Source: an uncultured Selenomonadales bacterium
GTDB taxonomy: Bacteria; Bacillota; Negativicutes; Selenomonadales; Selenomonadaceae
Length of the DNA stretch: 6,530 bases
Direction of reading: 5' to 3'
NCBI GenBank assembly: GCA_946547205.1
Contig: CAMNPA010000072.1
Coordinates: 1-6,530, forward strand
Shown: positions 5,994-6,530 of the stretch, one piece after another
Layout: each line of letters begins with the position of its first letter
Position numbering within the stretch: the stretch's first letter is position 1
Program-made: the position numbers and the translations under genes
The notes under the pieces: generated by a model
Told to the model about the DNA's origin: nothing
The model's input: the letters and a program-made list of their open reading frames with translations, nothing else
The model's database searches: none

Positions 5994-6530
5994 ATGGACA
6001 TCACAATTTTTGACGGCGAATATGCCTTTCTAAGCAACTTTTATGAAGCTCCCGTGAAGTACAAATACATTTACGGCAGCGCAGAAGCGGCTTATCAGGC
6101 GCAAAAGGCAATTCATTCCGAAGACGCGAACAAATTCACGGAATATAAACCTGCCAAGGCAAAACGCATGGGACGCAAGATTGAAATTCGCGATGATTGG
6201 GAGCAAGTCAAAGTTGCCGTCATGAGCGATATTCTGTTCGCAAAATTTGTTCAGAATCCCGAACTTGCCAAACGTCTGCTCGACACGGGCGACGCGACTT
6301 TGATTGAAGGCAACCGCTGGCACGATACTTTTTGGGGCGTCGATTTAGAGACCGGCGAAGGTCAAAACATGCTCGGCAAACTTTTGATGGAACTGCGCAC
6401 GGAACTTCAAAATCCCGCGATTCAGCTGCTGAACAAAGAAACCGCGACGCTCACGAGATTTGCCGCGCCCGAATTGCAGATATTCGATTGGTTTCCGTCG
6501 AAAAGAACTTTCCGCTGGTCGTTGCCGAAT
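5994..6530 (+). CDS. NADAR family protein (YbiA-like, DUF1768), 3' end outside window
   Basis: NADAR proteins act on N-glycosidic bonds of ribosyl compounds. E. coli YbiA hydrolyses early riboflavin-pathway intermediates, and other members remove ADP-ribose from guanine as partners of DarT-type toxins or occur in phage-defence loci. Here 179 codons are open with no stop before the edge. Motifs: FLSNFY (12-17), SAEAAYQAQKA (29-39) with the conserved Glu31 and Gln35/Gln37, MGRKI (59-63), DWEQVKVAVM (68-77), AKFVQNPELAKRLL (83-96), TGDATLIEGNRWHDTFWG (98-115) and NMLGKLLMELR (125-135). The NADAR core appears complete and unbroken by about residue 140. The next 40 residues (through RFAAPELQIFDWFP to the edge) match no family I recognise and may be a C-terminal extension or the start of a fused domain. 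The gene is separated from the DUF1524 part by a terminator and has its own promoter-like boxes, so it is a neighbour rather than an operon member. The exact substrate cannot be told. Confidence 0.9.
   Translation, partial: MDITIFDGEYAFLSNFYEAPVKYKYIYGSAEAAYQAQKAIHSEDANKFTEYKPAKAKRMGRKIEIRDDWEQVKVAVMSDILFAKFVQNPELAKRLLDTGDATLIEGNRWHDTFWGVDLETGEGQNMLGKLLMELRTELQNPAIQLLNKETATLTRFAAPELQIFDWFPSKRTFRWSLPN

Noticed and set aside
1..6530. Search for tRNA or rRNA genes, CRISPR repeats, insertion sequences and attachment sites
   Set aside because: No repeat-spacer pattern, transposase-like frame, paired terminal repeats or tRNA-like fold was found by eye; the sequence is almost all coding.

Overview
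The window looks like part of a chromosome from a strictly or mainly anaerobic, fermentative bacterium. The main clue is a full-length single-chain pyruvate:ferredoxin oxidoreductase (PFOR). Sigma70-type promoters, strong AGGAGG-type ribosome binding sites and moderate GC would suit a Bacillota lineage such as Clostridia or Negativicutes. The taxon is an inference and cannot be fixed from this sequence alone.

Left part (1-3649, minus strand): a two-gene metabolic unit reads leftward. PFOR (131-3649, 1172 residues) is followed after 5 bases by the N-terminus of an isocitrate/isopropylmalate dehydrogenase family enzyme (125-1, cut by the window edge). PFOR keeps all twelve cysteines for three [4Fe-4S] clusters and the thiamine diphosphate (TPP) and pyruvate-binding residues, so it should be active. 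It has a clear promoter, with a 7-bp inverted repeat overlapping the -10 box.

Middle (3650-3808): a 159-bp divergent control region with two back-to-back promoters, one for PFOR (leftward) and one for the restriction-like gene (rightward).

Right part (3809-6530, plus strand): two genes of families tied to phage defence or nucleotide-damage handling. The first is a GmrSD-type (DUF262 + DUF1524) gene, split by a -1 frame change at 5056-5062 into an N-terminal DUF262 part (3809-5089) and a C-terminal DUF1524 part (reading in the other frame to 5871). Undoing the shift gives about 687 residues. The break lies on TTTCCCA, which has the phase of a -1 slippery heptamer and could equally be a lost C from a CCCC run. 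The DUF1524 part also has Cys where the family's first catalytic His is expected. A good intrinsic terminator (5885-5920) ends this unit. A separate promoter and a strong ribosome binding site then drive a NADAR (YbiA-like, DUF1768) gene that runs off the right edge.

The most notable region is therefore the right-hand pair: a possibly decaying or recoded type IV restriction-like protein beside a NADAR N-glycosidase-like protein, placed next to core anaerobic carbon metabolism. No tRNA, rRNA, CRISPR array, insertion sequence or attachment site was seen.
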